Below are positions 13,013-26,959 of a stretch of 64,000 bases of DNA, in pieces. The notes beneath the pieces were generated by a model. It was given only the letters and a program-made list of their open reading frames with translations. It made no database searches and was not told the DNA's origin. Source of the DNA: Panulirus ornatus (Eukaryota; Arthropoda; Malacostraca; Decapoda; Palinuridae); contig NC_092234.1 of assembly GCF_036320965.1 (NCBI RefSeq), forward strand, positions 43,635,532 to 43,699,531. Reading direction: 5' to 3'. Within the stretch, counting starts at the first letter, position 1; every line of letters starts with the position of its first letter. The position numbers and the translations under genes are program-made.

Positions 13013-13160
13013 TACATATTTCTTTTTCTTTCATACTATTCGCCATTTCCCGCATTAGCGAGGTAGCATTAAGAACAGAGGACTGGACCTTTGAGGGAAT
13101 ATCCTCACCTGGCCCCCTTCTCTGTTCCTTCTTTTGGGAAAAAAAAAAAAAAAAAAATGT
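13013..13160 (-). mobile_element. Module B, partial inverted copy
   Basis: Minus-strand module B from its terminal box (ATTTCCCGCATTAGCGAGG on plus) through TGGCCCCCTTCTCTGTTCC to an A-run where the GC-rich 5' half is missing. Confidence 0.8.
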
Positions 13161-13269
13161 AGGTGCGTGTGTGGGCATTTATGTATATACATGTGTATGT
13201 GGGTGGGTTGGGCCATTCTTTCGTCTGTTTCTTTGCACTACCTCGCTAATGTGGGAGGCAGAGATTAAG

Positions 13270-13271
<2 letters not shown>
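13161..13271 (+). repeat. RTE tail module A1, end fragment
   Basis: GTGGGTGGGTTGGGCCATTC, CTACCTCGCTAATGTGGGAG and then an ATAATA run: the last ~110 bp of an A1 tail. Confidence 0.75.

Positions 13272-13323
<52 letters not shown>
13272..13323. repeat. (AAT)n microsatellite
   Basis: About 50 bp of AAT repeats terminating the A1 tail fragment. Confidence 0.95.
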
Positions 13324-13560
13324 TCCTTTTTTTTTTTTCAAACTATTCGCCATTTCCCGCGTTAGCGAGGTAGCGTTAGGAACAGAGGACTGGGCCTTTT
13401 TTGGAATATTCTCACCTGGCCCCCTCTGTTCCTTCTTTTGGAAAATTAAAAAAAAACGAGAGGGGAGGATTTCCAGCCCCCCGCTCCCTCCCCTTTTAGT
13501 CGCCTTCTACGACACGCAGGGAATACGTGGGAAGTATTCTTAATCCCCTATCCCCAGGGA
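13324..13560 (-). mobile_element. Module B, inverted full copy
   Basis: Complete minus-strand copy from the terminal box (CGCCATTTCCCGCGTTAGCG) to CCCTATCCCCAGGGA, followed by an AAT-rich run to about 13598. Confidence 0.85.
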
Positions 13561-13603
13561 AATAATAATAATAATAATGATAATAATAATAATAATACTA
13601 ATA

Positions 13604-14121
13604 TGTAGGAGGGTGAAAGGCATGCAAGGAATAGAGTGAACTGGAACGATGTGGTATACCGGGGTCGATATGCTGTCAATGAATTGAGCCAGGGCATGTG
13701 AAGCGTCTGGGGTAAATCATGGAAAGTTCATGGGGCCTGGATGTGGAAAGGGAGCTGTGGTTTCGGTGCATTATACATTACAGCTAGAGACTGAGTGTGA
13801 ACAAATGTGGCCTTTGTCGTCTTTTTCTAAAGCTACCTCGCGTGCGTGCGGGGGGGAGGGGGTTGTCATTTCATATGTGGCGGGGTGGCGACGAGAATGA
13901 ATAAAGGCAGCAAGTATAAAATTATGTACATGTGTATACATGTATATGTCTGTGTATGTATATATATGTATACGTTGAAATGTATAGGTATGTATATGTG
14001 CGTGTGGACGTGTATGTATATACATGTGTATGTGGGTGTGTTGTTCCATTCTTTTGTCTATTTCTCTGCGCTACCTTGCTAACGCGGAAGACAGACAAAA
14101 TATAATAAATAATAAATATTT
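13604..14121 (+). mobile_element. RTE copy, extreme 5' truncation: last ~30 codons plus A1 tail
   Basis: Encodes ARNRVNWNDVVYRG and the shared end to NELSQGM, then the full A1 tail to about 14105 and a short AAT/TA stretch. RTE copy 2 starts with the next base. Confidence 0.8.
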
Positions 14122-15063
14122 GATTGGTTCTCAGTGAATGTAGGTTTGCGGCAGGGGTGTGTGATGTCTCCATGGTTGTTTAATTTGTTTATGGATGGGG
14201 TTGTTAGCGAGGTAAATGCAAGAGTTTTGGAAAGAGGGGCAAGTATGAAGTCTGTTGGGGATGAGAGAGCTTGGGAAGTGAGTCAGTTGTTGTTCGCTGA
14301 TGATACAGCGCTGGTGGCTGATTCATGTGAGAAACTGCAGAAGCTGGTGACTGAGTTTGGTAAAGTGTGTGGAAGAAGAAAGTTAAGAGTAAATGTGAAT
14401 AAGAGCAAGGTTATTAGGTACAGTAGGGTTGAGGGTCAAGTCAATTGGGAAGTGAGTTTGAATGGAGAAAAACTGGAGGAAGTGAAGTGTTTAAGATATC
14501 TGGGAGTGGATCTGGCAGCGGATGGAACCATGGAAGCGGAAGTGGATCATAGGGTGGGGGAGGGGGCGAAAATTCTGGGGGCCTTGAAGAATGTGTGGAA
14601 GTCGAGAACATTATCTCGGAAAGCAAAAATGGGTATGTTTGAAGGAATAGTGGTTCCAACAATGTTGTATGGTTGCGAGGCGTGGGCTATGGATAGAGTT
14701 GTGCGCAGGAGGATGGATGTGCTGGAAATGAGATGTTTGAGGACAATGTGTGGTGTGAGGTGGTTTGATCGAGTGAGTAACGTAAGGGTAAGAGAGATGT
14801 GTGGAAATAAAAAGAGCATGGTTGAGAGAGCAGAAGAGGGTGTTTTGAAGTGGTTTGGGCACATGGAGAGGATGAGTGAGGAAAGATTGACCAAGAGGAT
14901 ATATGTGTCGGAGGCGGAGGGAGCAAGGAGAAGAGGGAGACCAAATTGGAGGTGGAAAGATGGAGTGAAAAAGATTTTGTGTGATCGGGGCCTGAACATG
15001 CAGGAGGGTGAAAGGAGGGCAAGGAATAGAGTGAATTGGAGCGATGTGGTATACCGGGGTTGA
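14122..15063 (+). pseudogene. RTE reverse transcriptase C-terminal half, 5'-truncated copy 2
   Basis: Uninterrupted 313-codon frame beginning inside the RT domain at DWFSVNVGLRQGCVMSP, with an intact FADDTALVAD active-site block, the LRYLGVDLAADG block and the LKWFGHMERM C-terminal region. There is no natural start; the copy begins at the truncation point. It ends at TGA (15061-15063) where copy 3 has CGA and continues 10 codons further, a CpG-type change also present in copy 1. It corresponds to copy 1 from about 4277 on, without that copy's stop at 4955. Lacking the endonuclease and RT fingers, it cannot be autonomous. Confidence 0.85.
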
Positions 15064-15265
15064 CGTGCTGTCAGTGGATTGAATCAAGGCATGTGAAGCG
15101 TCTGGGGTAAACCATGGAAAGCTGTGTAGGTATGTATATTTGCGTGTGTGGACGTATGTATATACATGTGTATGGGGTGGGTTGGGCCATTTCTTTTGTC
15201 TGTTTCCTTGCGCTACCTCGCAAACGCGGGAGACAGCGACAAAGTATAAAAAAAAAAAAAATAAA
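15064..15265 (+). repeat. RTE tail module A1, internally deleted
   Basis: Starts as the other A1 tails, jumps at about 15126 from GGAAAGCTGTG directly to the TAGGTATGTATATTTGCG part, and ends with the CGCAAACGCGGGAGACAGCG box and an A-run. About 250 bp present in copies 1 and 3 are missing. Confidence 0.8.
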
Positions 15266-15860
<595 letters not shown>

Positions 15861-15871
15861 ATATATATATA

Positions 15872-16198
15872 TGAAGGTGATATTACAATTCAGTAGGAGT
15901 TCAGAGACAATCCACCTCATCAAATGCAAAGAACTCATAAGTTTTCAAATCCCAGCACCACAACAAAAATTCCATCTCTCCACTGCCATTCTCGATTACA
16001 CACTACACTATGTAGTCGAGAATGGCACAGGAGAAATGGGATCTTTGTGGTGGTGTTGGGATTCAAAAACTTTATGAATTGTTTGCACCTGATGGGGCGG
16101 ACTGTTTCTGTGAAACCTGTAGTAATGCATGTGTAGAAAAATTACATGTTAAATAATATTATCTGAACTCTTACTGAATTGTGATTTCACCTTTATAA
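15872..16198. mobile_element. Foldback / MITE-like palindromic element
   Basis: The left arm (about 15872-16003) is an imperfect reverse complement of the right arm (about 16012-16198). AAGGTGATATTACAATTCAG at 15873 pairs with the end CTGAATTGTGATTTCACCTT, and CCATTCTCGATTA (about 15987) pairs with TAGTCGAGAATGG (16013). The few bases between the arms (about 16000-16012) act as the loop. There is no coding potential. Arms running nearly the full length fit a foldback element or MITE. It is bordered on the left by a TA run and on the right by TATAAC, so a TA target is possible but unproven. Confidence 0.7.
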
Positions 16199-16205
16199 CT
16201 ATCAT

Positions 16206-16622
16206 CATGGACTAGTGTGATCAATGGACTAAACCAGGGCTTGTGAAATGTCTGGGGTAAACCATGGAAAGGTCTGTAGGGCCTGGCTGGAGATGGGGGT
16301 TGTGGTTTTGGTCCAATACACACAATAGCTAGAGTCTGAGTGTGAACGAATGTGGCCTTTTTTGTCTGTTTTCCTGGTGCTACCTAGCTGACGCATGGGG
16401 TGAAAATGCTGCTTCCTGTGGGGTGGGGTGGCACTGGAAATGGATGAAGACAAAAGAGTATGAATATGTACATGTGTATATATGTATATGGTGTGTATGT
16501 GTATGTATATGTATATATGTGTGTATATGAGTGGATGGGTCTTTCTTCATCTGTTTCCTGGCACTACCTTGCTGATGAGGGAAATGGCGATCAAGTATAA
16601 TATATGTATAAATATATACATA
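16206..16622 (+). repeat. RTE tail module A2
   Basis: Starts GATCAATGGACTAAACCAGG (degenerate RTE ORF end), then the A2 tail with GGTAAACCATGGAAAGGTC and a CTTGCTGATGAGGGAAATGG terminal box and TA-rich tail. RTE copy 3 begins immediately after. Confidence 0.8.
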
Positions 16623-18292
16623 TGGAGTGAGTATTTTGAAGGTTTGTTGAATGTGTTTGATGGTAGAGTGGCAGATATAGGGTGTTTTGGTCGAGGTGGT
16701 GTGCAAAGTGAGAGGGTTAGGGAAAATGATTGGGTAAACAGAGAAGAGGTAATAAAAGCTTTGCAGAAGATGAAAGCCAGCAAGGCAGCGGGTTTGGATG
16801 GTATTGCAGTGGAATTTATTAAAAAAGGGGGTGACTGTATTGTTGACTGGTTGGTAAGGTTATTTAATGTATGTATGACTCATGGTGAGGTGCCTGAGGA
16901 TTGGCAGAATGCGTGCATAGTGCCATTGTACAAAGGCAAAGGGGATAAGAGTGAGAGCTCAAATTACAGAGGTATAAGTTTGTTGAGTATTCCTGGGAAA
17001 TTATATGGGAGGGTATTGATTGAGAGGGTGAAGGCATGTACAGAGCATTAGATTGGGGAAGAGCAGTGTGGTTTCAGAAGTGGTAGAGGATGTGTGGATC
17101 AGGTGTTTGCTTTGAGGAATGTATGTGAGAAATACTTAGAAAAGCAAATGGATTTGTATGTAGCATTTATGGATCTGGAGAAGGCATATGATAGAGTGGA
17201 TAGAGATGCTCTGTGGAAGGTATTAAGAATATATGGTGTGGGAGGCAAGTTATTAGAAGCAGTGAAAAGTTTTTATCGAGGATGTAAGCATGTGTACGTG
17301 TAGGAAGAGAGGAAAGCGATTGGTTCTCAGTGAATGTAGGTTAGCGGCAGGGGTGTGTGATGTCTCCATGGTTGTTTAATTTGTTCATGGATGGGGTTGT
17401 TAAGGAGGTGAATGCAAGAGTTTTGGAAAGAGGGGCAAGTATGCAGTCTGTTGTGGATGAGAGAGCTTGGGAAGTGAGTCAGTTGTTGTTCGCTGATGAT
17501 ACAGCGCTGGTGGCTGATTCATGTAAGAAACTGCAGAAGCTGGTGACTGAGTTTGGTAAAGTGTGTGAAAGAAGAAAGCTGAGAGTAAATGTGAAGAAGA
17601 GCAAGGTTATTAGGTACAGTAGGGTTGAGGGTCAAGTCAATTGGGAGGTAAGTTTGAATGGAGAAAAACTGGAGGAAGTGGAGTGTTTTAGATATCTGGG
17701 AGTGGATTTGGCAGCGGATGGAACCATGGAAGCAGAAGTGAATCATAGGGTGGGGGAGGGGGCGAAAATTCTGGGAGCCTTGAAGAGTGTGTGGAAGTTG
17801 AGAACATTATCTCGGAAAGCAAAAATGGGTATGTTTGAAGGAACAGTGGTTCCAACAATGTTATATGGTTGCGAGGCGTGGGCTATGGATAGAGTTGTGC
17901 GGAGGAGGGTGGATGTGCTGGAAATGAGATGTTTGAGGACAATATGTGGTGTGAGGTGGTTTGATCGTGTAAGTAATAACAGGGTAAGAGACATGTGTGG
18001 TAATAAAAAGAGTGTAGTTGAGAGAGCAGAAGAGGGCGTTTTGAAATGGTTTGGTCACATGGAGAGAATGAGTAAGGAAAGATTGACCAAGAGGATATAT
18101 GTGTCAGAGGTGGAGGGAACGAGGAGAAGTGGGAGACCAAATTGGAGGTGGAAAGATGGAGTGAAAAAGATTTTGAGTGGTCGGGGCCTGAACACACAGG
18201 AAGGTGAAAGGCGTGCAAGGAATAGAGTGAATTGGAACGATGTGGTATACCGGGGTCGACGTGCTGTCAATGGATTGAACCAGGGCATGTGA
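16623..18292 (+). pseudogene. RTE reverse transcriptase, 5'-truncated copy 3
   Basis: Starts inside the linker before the RT at WSEYFEGLLNVFD and covers the whole RT and C-terminal region (about 555 codons). Blocks seen: AAGLDGIAVEFIKKG, NYRGISLLSIPGKLYG, MDLEKAYDRVDRDALW, FADDTALVAD and LKWFGHMERM. Breaks are an in-frame TAG at 17049 (the same codon as the TAG at 4007 in copy 1), a one-base deletion near 17288 (GTAAGCA where copy 1 has GTAAGGCA), and TAG at 17342 replacing the Leu of GLRQG. From 17357 the frame is open to the natural end RRAVNGLNQGM at 18292, the longest C-terminus of the copies. Confidence 0.88.
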
Positions 18293-18718
18293 AGCGTCTG
18301 GGGTAAACCATGGAAAGTTGTGTGGGGCCTGGATGTGGAAAGGGAGCTGTGGTTTCAGTGCATTATTACTTGACAGCTAGAGACTGAATGTGAACGAATG
18401 TGGCCTTTGTTTATTTCCTAGCACTATCTCGCACACATGAGGGGGGAGGGGGTTGTTATTTCATGTGTAGCGGGGTAGCGATGGGAATGAATAAAGGCAG
18501 ACAGTATGAATTATGTACATGTGTATATAAGTCTGAGTGTGTACATATATGTATACGTTGAGATGTATAGGTATGTATATTTGCGTGTGTGGACATGTAT
18601 GTTTATACATGTGTATGTGGGTGGGGTGGGCCATTCTTTCGTCTATTTCCTTGCGCTACCTCGCTAATGCGGGAGACAGCGACAAAGCAAAATAAATAAA
18701 TAAACAAATATATATATA
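18293..18718 (+). repeat. RTE tail module A1
   Basis: Complete A1 tail from GCGTCTGGGGTAAACCATGG to the GCTAATGCGGGAGACAGCG box, an AAATAAATAAAC run and TA. Confidence 0.85.
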
Positions 18719-21700
18719 TGCCAAGGACCTCTCACATGGGGTTCCTGCAGCTTCAATGCTGTGCTACAACTGGCAGCAGGGAAATCATAGTGTACTTTGG
18801 AGTGTGAAGTTCGTTGATGAGATGGTATAGTACTCCTTTTCATCCAATGATGCTACAATCCTGATGAAGATGACTATTCACTCATAATGTAGCTACATGT
18901 AGGCAGTGTCTAATAATGCCTACATATATGTAAACACACACAAATACATCATCAATAAGACATGGGTAACTAATGAGATACTGTAATTTTTAGTAAAACT
19001 GTCCAAACTACTGCTCTTTGGATTATAACTTTGACAGGTCCAGCTATTATGTCAAAGGGGAACTGATCCAGAACTACACAAATGATGTTAGGCTTATATG
19101 GGATGCAAGCATAATGGGATCTAATGGAATGTAGGATTGGGAACTTGGGTATATACTTATATCTAATAAACTGATACTGCTGATGTAGACAGTGCCATCC
19201 CAAGGAAACAAGAACTTATAATATCTCTTTAATCCATGGAATAATTGTTTTATTTGGCTGATTATTTTTACGTAATAGTATCTGGAGATTTTCTTTTTGC
19301 TGAAATATGTTTTTTGCACTTCTGTAGTTATTTTGTTGGCTGTGGTAAATATTTCATACTTTCTGTTAATACTATATCATCATAAATGTGAAAAAAAAAT
19401 GAAAATAGAAAATATATGTAGAACACTTTGATTTCCAACTTCCCTGAATTCTGTGAAAAATAAGAAAAAATTTTGCCTTTTATCTAATGCCTTATATTTT
19501 CTGATGGCTTCAATGGGGAACACAAGGGAGAGACAAATCTAAAATTATACCAATATGGAAAAAAAAGGTATAGTAGCGGAGTTTGTCTGCTATGACTGTC
19601 AAGACAAACAGAGGTGATGGGAATGCAATGGAACTGGGAAAGGAGTGGATTATTTCGACATAGCTGGTATTATTGAGGTTGAAAGACAGTCATCAGGTTT
19701 GGGCTTTGGGTCAGGGAAATTAACCTTATCTTAGCAACAACTAATGTATGGCACTGACATACCTTTGACCTCCATCCTCCACTAGGGGACTAGTACACCT
19801 TGTCTCTTTCAAAAATTTTCATATCCCTGTTTCACGTTATTTATAGATTGGCTAGTCATGACATTGGGATGAGTCATTAAAAAAGTGTAAAACCCCTGCA
19901 AATTCAAAGGACGACATTGGTATCCTAACAAAATAAATTCTATTCAGGCCTTTGACAACTTGTTGAAGTGATCACAATATTGTTTGTCAATGCAAGATTG
20001 TTATTTGAAAGGACCCAACGCATACCCTTGGTATATTTAAAAAAAGGGATGTTGTTCCAACCTCTGTACAGTTATAAAAACTTTATAATTTAATAAGAGG
20101 ATTCTGTACACAGCTTTCCCTTCTACTCATGAACATACTGAACATAGGGATATGATAAAAACTTTGATATGCTGCTTAAGATGACACTGTACAAACCCTT
20201 AGCGGCATGTGTTTATGAAAAGAATACTATAGGAACCTTTAGTACATTTCTTAAGAGAATAATGCACTGCCCTTAGCATATAACTTCCTATGTCAATATC
20301 TCAAACCCTTAGCACATTACTTACGACAATACTGAGCAATCAATTATGATGACAGTATATAACGAATTAATGTTACCTAAGAGGGTACCCTATGAACTTT
20401 GGTATGTTCAACAAGAGAATGAGACAATTAAAGGGCAAGATATCTATTACAATACAAAATGTTTATCATTCAAAGGGAAAAAATACCTGGGTCAATTCAT
20501 AAAAGGTACTGAAGGAGGCTGAGGTAAGTTGTATAAGAGGTGCCATCACCAGTGCAGCCTGGACATTCCAAAAGAGAATAATCATGAAAAGGAAGCATCT
20601 TTAAAATGTGTTGCTTAGATCTAAAATTAGTTAAGGCTATTTTCTAATGCAATCAACAGCACTGGACTTTAGCCATACTGTCATGAGTTGCATTAAATTT
20701 TTGCATGAGTCAAATTTAGATACATTTCCGCTCAGCTCAATAAAGCATTAATATCTATGAATTTTTATCCAGAAATCAACATTTTCGTACATTAATCTCA
20801 AGCAAGTCTTATAAGATGATTAGTCAGGAAAAGCTTATGAGAGGGTACAGTCTGGAATGTACAGTAGTACAATACTGCAGAAATTTTTTGATAAAATCCT
20901 CTGACATATATAATACATGACAACTTTACCTGGCATACATACACTGTCAGACATAGTTACAACTTTACTCTGAATACCCTCATACTAAAGGTAATATAGT
21001 TTTAGAAATCACACACACACACACATACAAAAAATCTCTTTACTAATACTAAATGCAGTAACCCTGCAGCAATGCTGCTTTTTATTTGATTTTATTTTTT
21101 GGATTGCATCACCAGTCAAGTATCTGCATCTATCACACTTTCACAGAAAGTACTATGCAGAAGTTGGAGACTGCCTTACATAGGATATATACACCCACCA
21201 TAAATCATGGTGAATTGCCCAGTCACATATAGCTTATGCTTTAATGCAAAGCTGCAGTGATTGCATTTTATAGTATTTTCTGAAATACAAAAACTTGATA
21301 AAAAAACAGCAAAGCAATTTAGAAAATTACTATCACTGGTTACATCACTTTTTATCACATGTATTCTTCATGTCAAATGCCTCTCATATGTGAGCAATGC
21401 TTATCTATGGGTTTAAAGGTCATTAACAATTAGGTATTTCACTGAAATACTTTTGGCAATTTTGCTATGGCTATGGGTGCAAATTGACAGACCATGGGCA
21501 TACAGAATAAGAACATCTTAACAGTTCTGCTGGTTTGTTCTACCATAGCACTAATAACTCTACGGTAATAAGGTGAAAATATACAAACATACACACACAT
21601 GCATGCACACATATACAAGCATACACACCCATGAATACTTACACTAAGTAATGACATGGTAATGAGAATAAGAACAGAGAATAATAGACTGTTCTCTGAT

Positions 21701-23250
21701 TACCTACTGAGATGAGTGGTGTAAGAAAGTTTTTCCAATAAAAGAATCTGGGTACAGTTATTCTGCCCAACACTGTGCGTGCAGTCTGAAGGAAAAGATT
21801 CAGTGGATTGCTTTTGATATATATCTAACAAAATGCTGAAAAAATTGATATATCTTATAACAAACCTAAGTAAGAATATACTGCATATACTCTATGGCTA
21901 CTGTGCTTAAAAAAAAGAGCAATATAAAAAAAGTGCATCAAAAAGAAAGAAGAATGGTATCAAAATCAAAATGAAAGTGCATCAAAAAGGAAGAAGAATG
22001 GTATCAAAATCTCAATGATATGTAGCTGTGTGGACAGAACAGCATGCCATTCACCAAATTTGGAAAAAAACATGGGATATAACCACACACAAGATTTTTA
22101 AGGAGCAGTTCTTTGAATCAAGTAAACAGTACACAATGGTACTTCACACCATATCAAGAAACTAAATGAACAATTCATAATGCAGGATATTAAGAAATCT
22201 TGCTTCAACATGAGTAGTAAATGGGTGGAACAAACTGAGTCAAATACAAATAAATGTTACAAGACTAAAGCAGCCTGAGTATTTATAGGACCTGTCTACA
22301 GCTTGAGAATTTATTGGACCAGTCTCTAAATCAAATATGTAACCTTTTGTCCTAGAGTTTATGTATAATGATGTAAGCAAACATACACAGACCACTCAAA
22401 GGCAGACTGGGTCTTTAATAAGAAGCATTAAGAAACAATTAGGATGATGGTGGATGCACCAAATTCATTTGTATAATATGGAAGAAAAGTTATCACAGTG
22501 TGAAATTTTAATCAAAAAGAAACAGACGGTGTCACCTGGGCTCCATGCAGAGGTGAAGGGCCTAAGCACCTTACAACTAAGAGTGTGTACAGCACGTGTG
22601 GGTTTTTTGTACTGAACATATCTCTGAGAATATTTGGATAAGACACACCAATGCTTCTTCAATGTTGGATCTAGTTATAAAGAATAACCTTGCTGAAGTT
22701 GAGCTACTTGGCAACACAGATTATAAACAGCTTTAGCCACCTTGGGAGGCCAGAAGATGGTTAGCTCATACATGAATTTCCACAGTCCAAAGAGTTAAGG
22801 GCATAGTTTTATCATGAACAGAAAATAATGAAACTGACAGAACAAATACCTAATGACAGAACTGTATACTCACCTTGAATGAAATCAACAGGTGGAATAA
22901 CATAGTGACTATCATTACTTCTGAGAAGATGTAAGAAAGTTGTAAATGTAGTAAAATGAATAGTAGGTAAACTTTAAATTCATAACAGTGTAAAGTAATG
23001 AAGATGAGAAAAAGAAATCATAAATTTTGTTTATTGAATGTGAGATGATAAAACTATTATGGAAGGGTCATAGTAATGGACCTAATGCTAAACCTAACCT
23101 GAGATGCTCAAATCAGATTGGTTTTGGAGAAAAACCATTATCTTGGTTAGTCTAAACAACTTTCAAAATCATGGAAATATTACGACAAAGATATCTATTA
23201 ATTGTGCTTAACACAAGGTACAGTGTGCATCACTAGCTTGGTGTACCCAC
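18719..23250. other. No gene recognised
   Basis: AT-rich, apparently low-copy sequence. Only short open stretches on either strand and no motif I recognise. It contains a degenerate repeat series at about 20020-20420 and a 44-bp direct duplication at about 21928-22017. Host exons too short or diverged to spot cannot be excluded. Confidence 0.55.
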
Positions 23251-23254
23251 ACAA

Positions 23255-23600
23255 AGAAGTACTAAGAACAGTTCACAGGTTTAAAAAGATGCAACAAGAA
23301 TGGTTGAGTTATGAAGAGATGAGAGAACTGCCCACATCTAAGGAACATGACGGTCACCTTTAAATTCTTTAAAGGTAACACTGACATGCTGATATTAACA
23401 TAAACCAGTTTTTTTTAAATACAAGAGGAATGTTGCAAATAGCACAACAGGAAATTTGGCAAAAGAGAAATGTCTGAAAGGACATTGGAAATGACTTCCT
23501 GTAACGTACTGGTAGTTATGGAAGTGAAAAACAATCTAAGAAAAGTAACGATGAGTGCTAATAACAGTGGACTAATCAACGGGTTGTATTAGATAATAAG
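23255..23600 (+). pseudogene. Possible CR1/Jockey-like LINE C-terminal remnant
   Basis: Broken translation gives RFKKMQQEWLSYEEMREL, then a TFKFFKG segment and LNTRGMLQIAQQEIWQKRN. The order fits the usual end of such proteins (R-ATK----YEERL, D-IEVFKI, TRGH---L---R---FF--R----WN). It is too degenerate to be certain; possibly the same lineage as 7.95-9.1 kb. Confidence 0.35.
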
Positions 23601-26600
23601 AGGCTAAGATATTGGGTTTTACTAGAGCAAAGTTCTCTCTCCACTGGCACAACTTAATTTTAAAAACTAAAATACATTATTATACCAACATACACATGCT
23701 CATGGAGTCACCCAAATGAAAACAGACACATATACATACATGCAGCACCTTATTACTCACTTTTTTGGCAAAATACAATGGATGCTGAAAAAATAAACAG
23801 TGATAAATGATAAGTCATATGGACGATACAATAACTATAAGGACTGAGCTAGTGGGAAAGAAGGGAAGCAGATGACCAAACACTTCCATGGGAAAGAACA
23901 AGAGGGGAAGTTCTGATAAATGCTTTTACATCCACAACTTTTGATACTAACATCCAACCTTTTTTAACGGTGTATCAAAAACAACAAAGGGGCTAAAGAA
24001 ATTAAACAAAACTGATATACATGATGCCAAAATCTTTCAAAAATAAGAGAATAATAAATATTAAGAATTAATTTCACAATGAGGAGAATTCTATGAACAC
24101 TTAAAGAATCTATTTGTGTAACACAGATTCAAGAGTAAGAGATGAGGCACTATGAATATCTAAAACACATTTTCATAAACTGAAGATTATTTTATAGGTT
24201 TGATGAACTATGCCTTGAAGACAGGAAGACATGTCTTTCACCTAACTTGATGATAGGCAGCACAGATTCCACAAAAGAGGAGATAGAAATACCAAATACA
24301 GCAACAAATTTCTTGACAACCAGTCATCAAGAACTCATCAGTCACGAGCCTTAATGGTTTTAATGCATCAATACTATGAAATAGTGGCTTTACCAACTAA
24401 TGCAATGGATAACTTTGCTCCTTTGAGGTACCTACAAAGATACGAAGACACAAGAGGGCTCCAAGATACGAGTCTAGTCACAGAAAAAGGCCTCTTATGC
24501 ATCCTTTATGCCTTTTGTACTTGACAAAAATATCACAGTAACCTGTGTCTATAATTACAGGGTAGGCTAATGTTCATGAGAGGAGGTGGACACCAGTTTG
24601 CACGGCAGTTCAAGTAATGAGGTCCTAATAATAGCACAGGGAGGTAATTAGACTTTATGTGGACAATCAAAATTCCTTATAAATGATCAGACTCAATAAC
24701 ATAGTGTATGAACTCCTTTGATGGCCATGTTCTACTCATGAACACACAGACATGACTTAAAAACCTTCACTGAAGATCTAAGTCTATTTCTATCAATCAG
24801 TGATAATTTTTGATGTATATATTGCACAAGATGCAGGCAGCCACTTTACTATGATGACTCCTTGGTACTGTAAATCTGCTAATTTATTCATAAGATTTTA
24901 TTTACAAGATGAGAAACATTTCATGTCTTGAATTTACAAAGTCAAAGGTAGCCATAATAATGAAATTTAAACTTACATATTTCTCCAAAAATCAATTGGT
25001 TATATGAAAATAAGCCTGTAAGGCCCTTTGAGGGATAGCTGTAACTTATAAAGATTGTCAGTACTCACAATAAAATAGCAAAAAGAGGCTATAAGTGGCA
25101 CTTGTAATTTATCAATCAATCTTAAGAAAAATAAGAATTATCAAAGAAGTATTAAAAAATGTTACACATAAAATTTGATGATCAATCACATTTCTGGAAA
25201 AATAAATTGTTTTACAGAAAATTAACAAAATGAAAATAAATAGAACAAAAACATTACAACTAACTTCCCTTTCATGTACATAAAATAAAGGTTAAACTTC
25301 TAAATATATGTGATCCTTTTTCGAAGTATGCCCAACCTCCAAGGAAGAAAATAAAAAGGAAATTTCTAATAAATAAAAATAGAAAAATACTAAGAAACTT
25401 GAATCCAAACCAAAAACTGCAGAAATAATTAAGGATTTTCTGATCATCTGGTAACCAAAACTTGGACAATAAACAACGGAGATCTATTCATTTAAAATAC
25501 CAAAGACAAAAAGTTTCTAAAATTCTTTTTGTAAACACTCATATTGCTAATTCACATGATATGTAGTATGGTATATGTATTTCTCACAGCAATTACTTTA
25601 CATCAAATTTACATTACATAAGAACATGAATATATAATTAAACACTAATTGCCTCCTTCAAGAAGTAAATTGGTGGTAACATGACTTTGTGGATGAGGTA
25701 TGAGTATAGGGAGGTATATCAACAGTTTCATAACTTCTGAAAGTATCATCCTTTTCACAAATAGCATATTATTAATTCTAGCTCCATGACTTCAGGTGCT
25801 TCTTTGGATTCATATCATTGCATTAGCACTTTGCAATATGAGTGGACAAAAACTGTAAGGAGGAGTAAGCTATGTCGGTACATTCCATTCCTTCACCATC
25901 TCAGACAAAAATTAATGTTATCTCGTTACCCAATTATGAAGACTGGTAAGAAGTGAACTGACAGATGTTCTCACAAAAACATTTAAAAGATTTTTTCAAA
26001 CAACAGATAAATGACTTACCAACACCAAGTTACACCCCAAAGTAATATGAAAAGCATGCTCTATGCAAAAAGGTATTTTGGTAGCACTGGGGAAGCATGT
26101 AAAGAAAAGATATTCAAATTGGATTATAAACCAACTTTAGAATTCTTGGATGAAAGACCCGAATTTTTCAGTATTCAATACTACTTTTACATAACAAAAA
26201 AATAAACCTGTTATAAACCTCTAGTATCAAACTGCAAAAACAGTCTCATTTTTGGATTTATATCCTTGCACCATATACAACCATATATTGGTCCATCTTT
26301 TCTAAAGCAATGGCAGATAAAAAACACATCATTAATTCTTGTGCCCAAAATGATAAGGGAAAAATCTGATTAAGAAACTACCTTGATAAGGGAAAAATCT
26401 GATTAAGAAACTACCTTGTGTGTATCAGTAAAACATAGCAAAGTATGGACCTGAAAATCTCTATCAGATCTCTATGCACCGCATTAAAGAAGCAGCTTTC
26501 AAATAACATCAAAATCAAATGTATCTCTCATATCAGATCTAACCGAAGTATAAAGACCTTTAAAATATGGATTAATTATCAAATAATGGATCAAGTCAGC

Positions 26601-26955
26601 AAGCAAGTCAATCATAACTAGATATTCTTTTATTAAACGAAAACATGAGAGACTAAGAACTGACTAAATATATACTGTAGATACAAAACATACTAGAATG
26701 GGTCTCTTTTTCTTCTGTTAGAATTTCTGTTTTTGAGTCTTATATAAGGCTGATCTCTCTGAAACCGAGCTGTGTACGGCTGCTTCCCCTCTACTATGAT
26801 ATAATCGAACTTCAATCTCTACCATTGCTTTTACTCTAAGGGTGGCATTTGCACCTACTTTAATGTAAAAACTCCAACTGTTCATATGTGAACCTAAAGG
26901 CTCCTAATTTCAATGCTACCTGGCTCTAATTTTTTCATCCTCTATAAATTGTGCT
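23601..26955. other. No gene recognised
   Basis: AT-rich sequence without coding signals I can support. A perfect 33-bp tandem duplication (AAAAATCTGATTAAGAAAC within each unit) lies at about 26352-26417. Confidence 0.55.
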
Positions 26956-26959
26956 GTTA

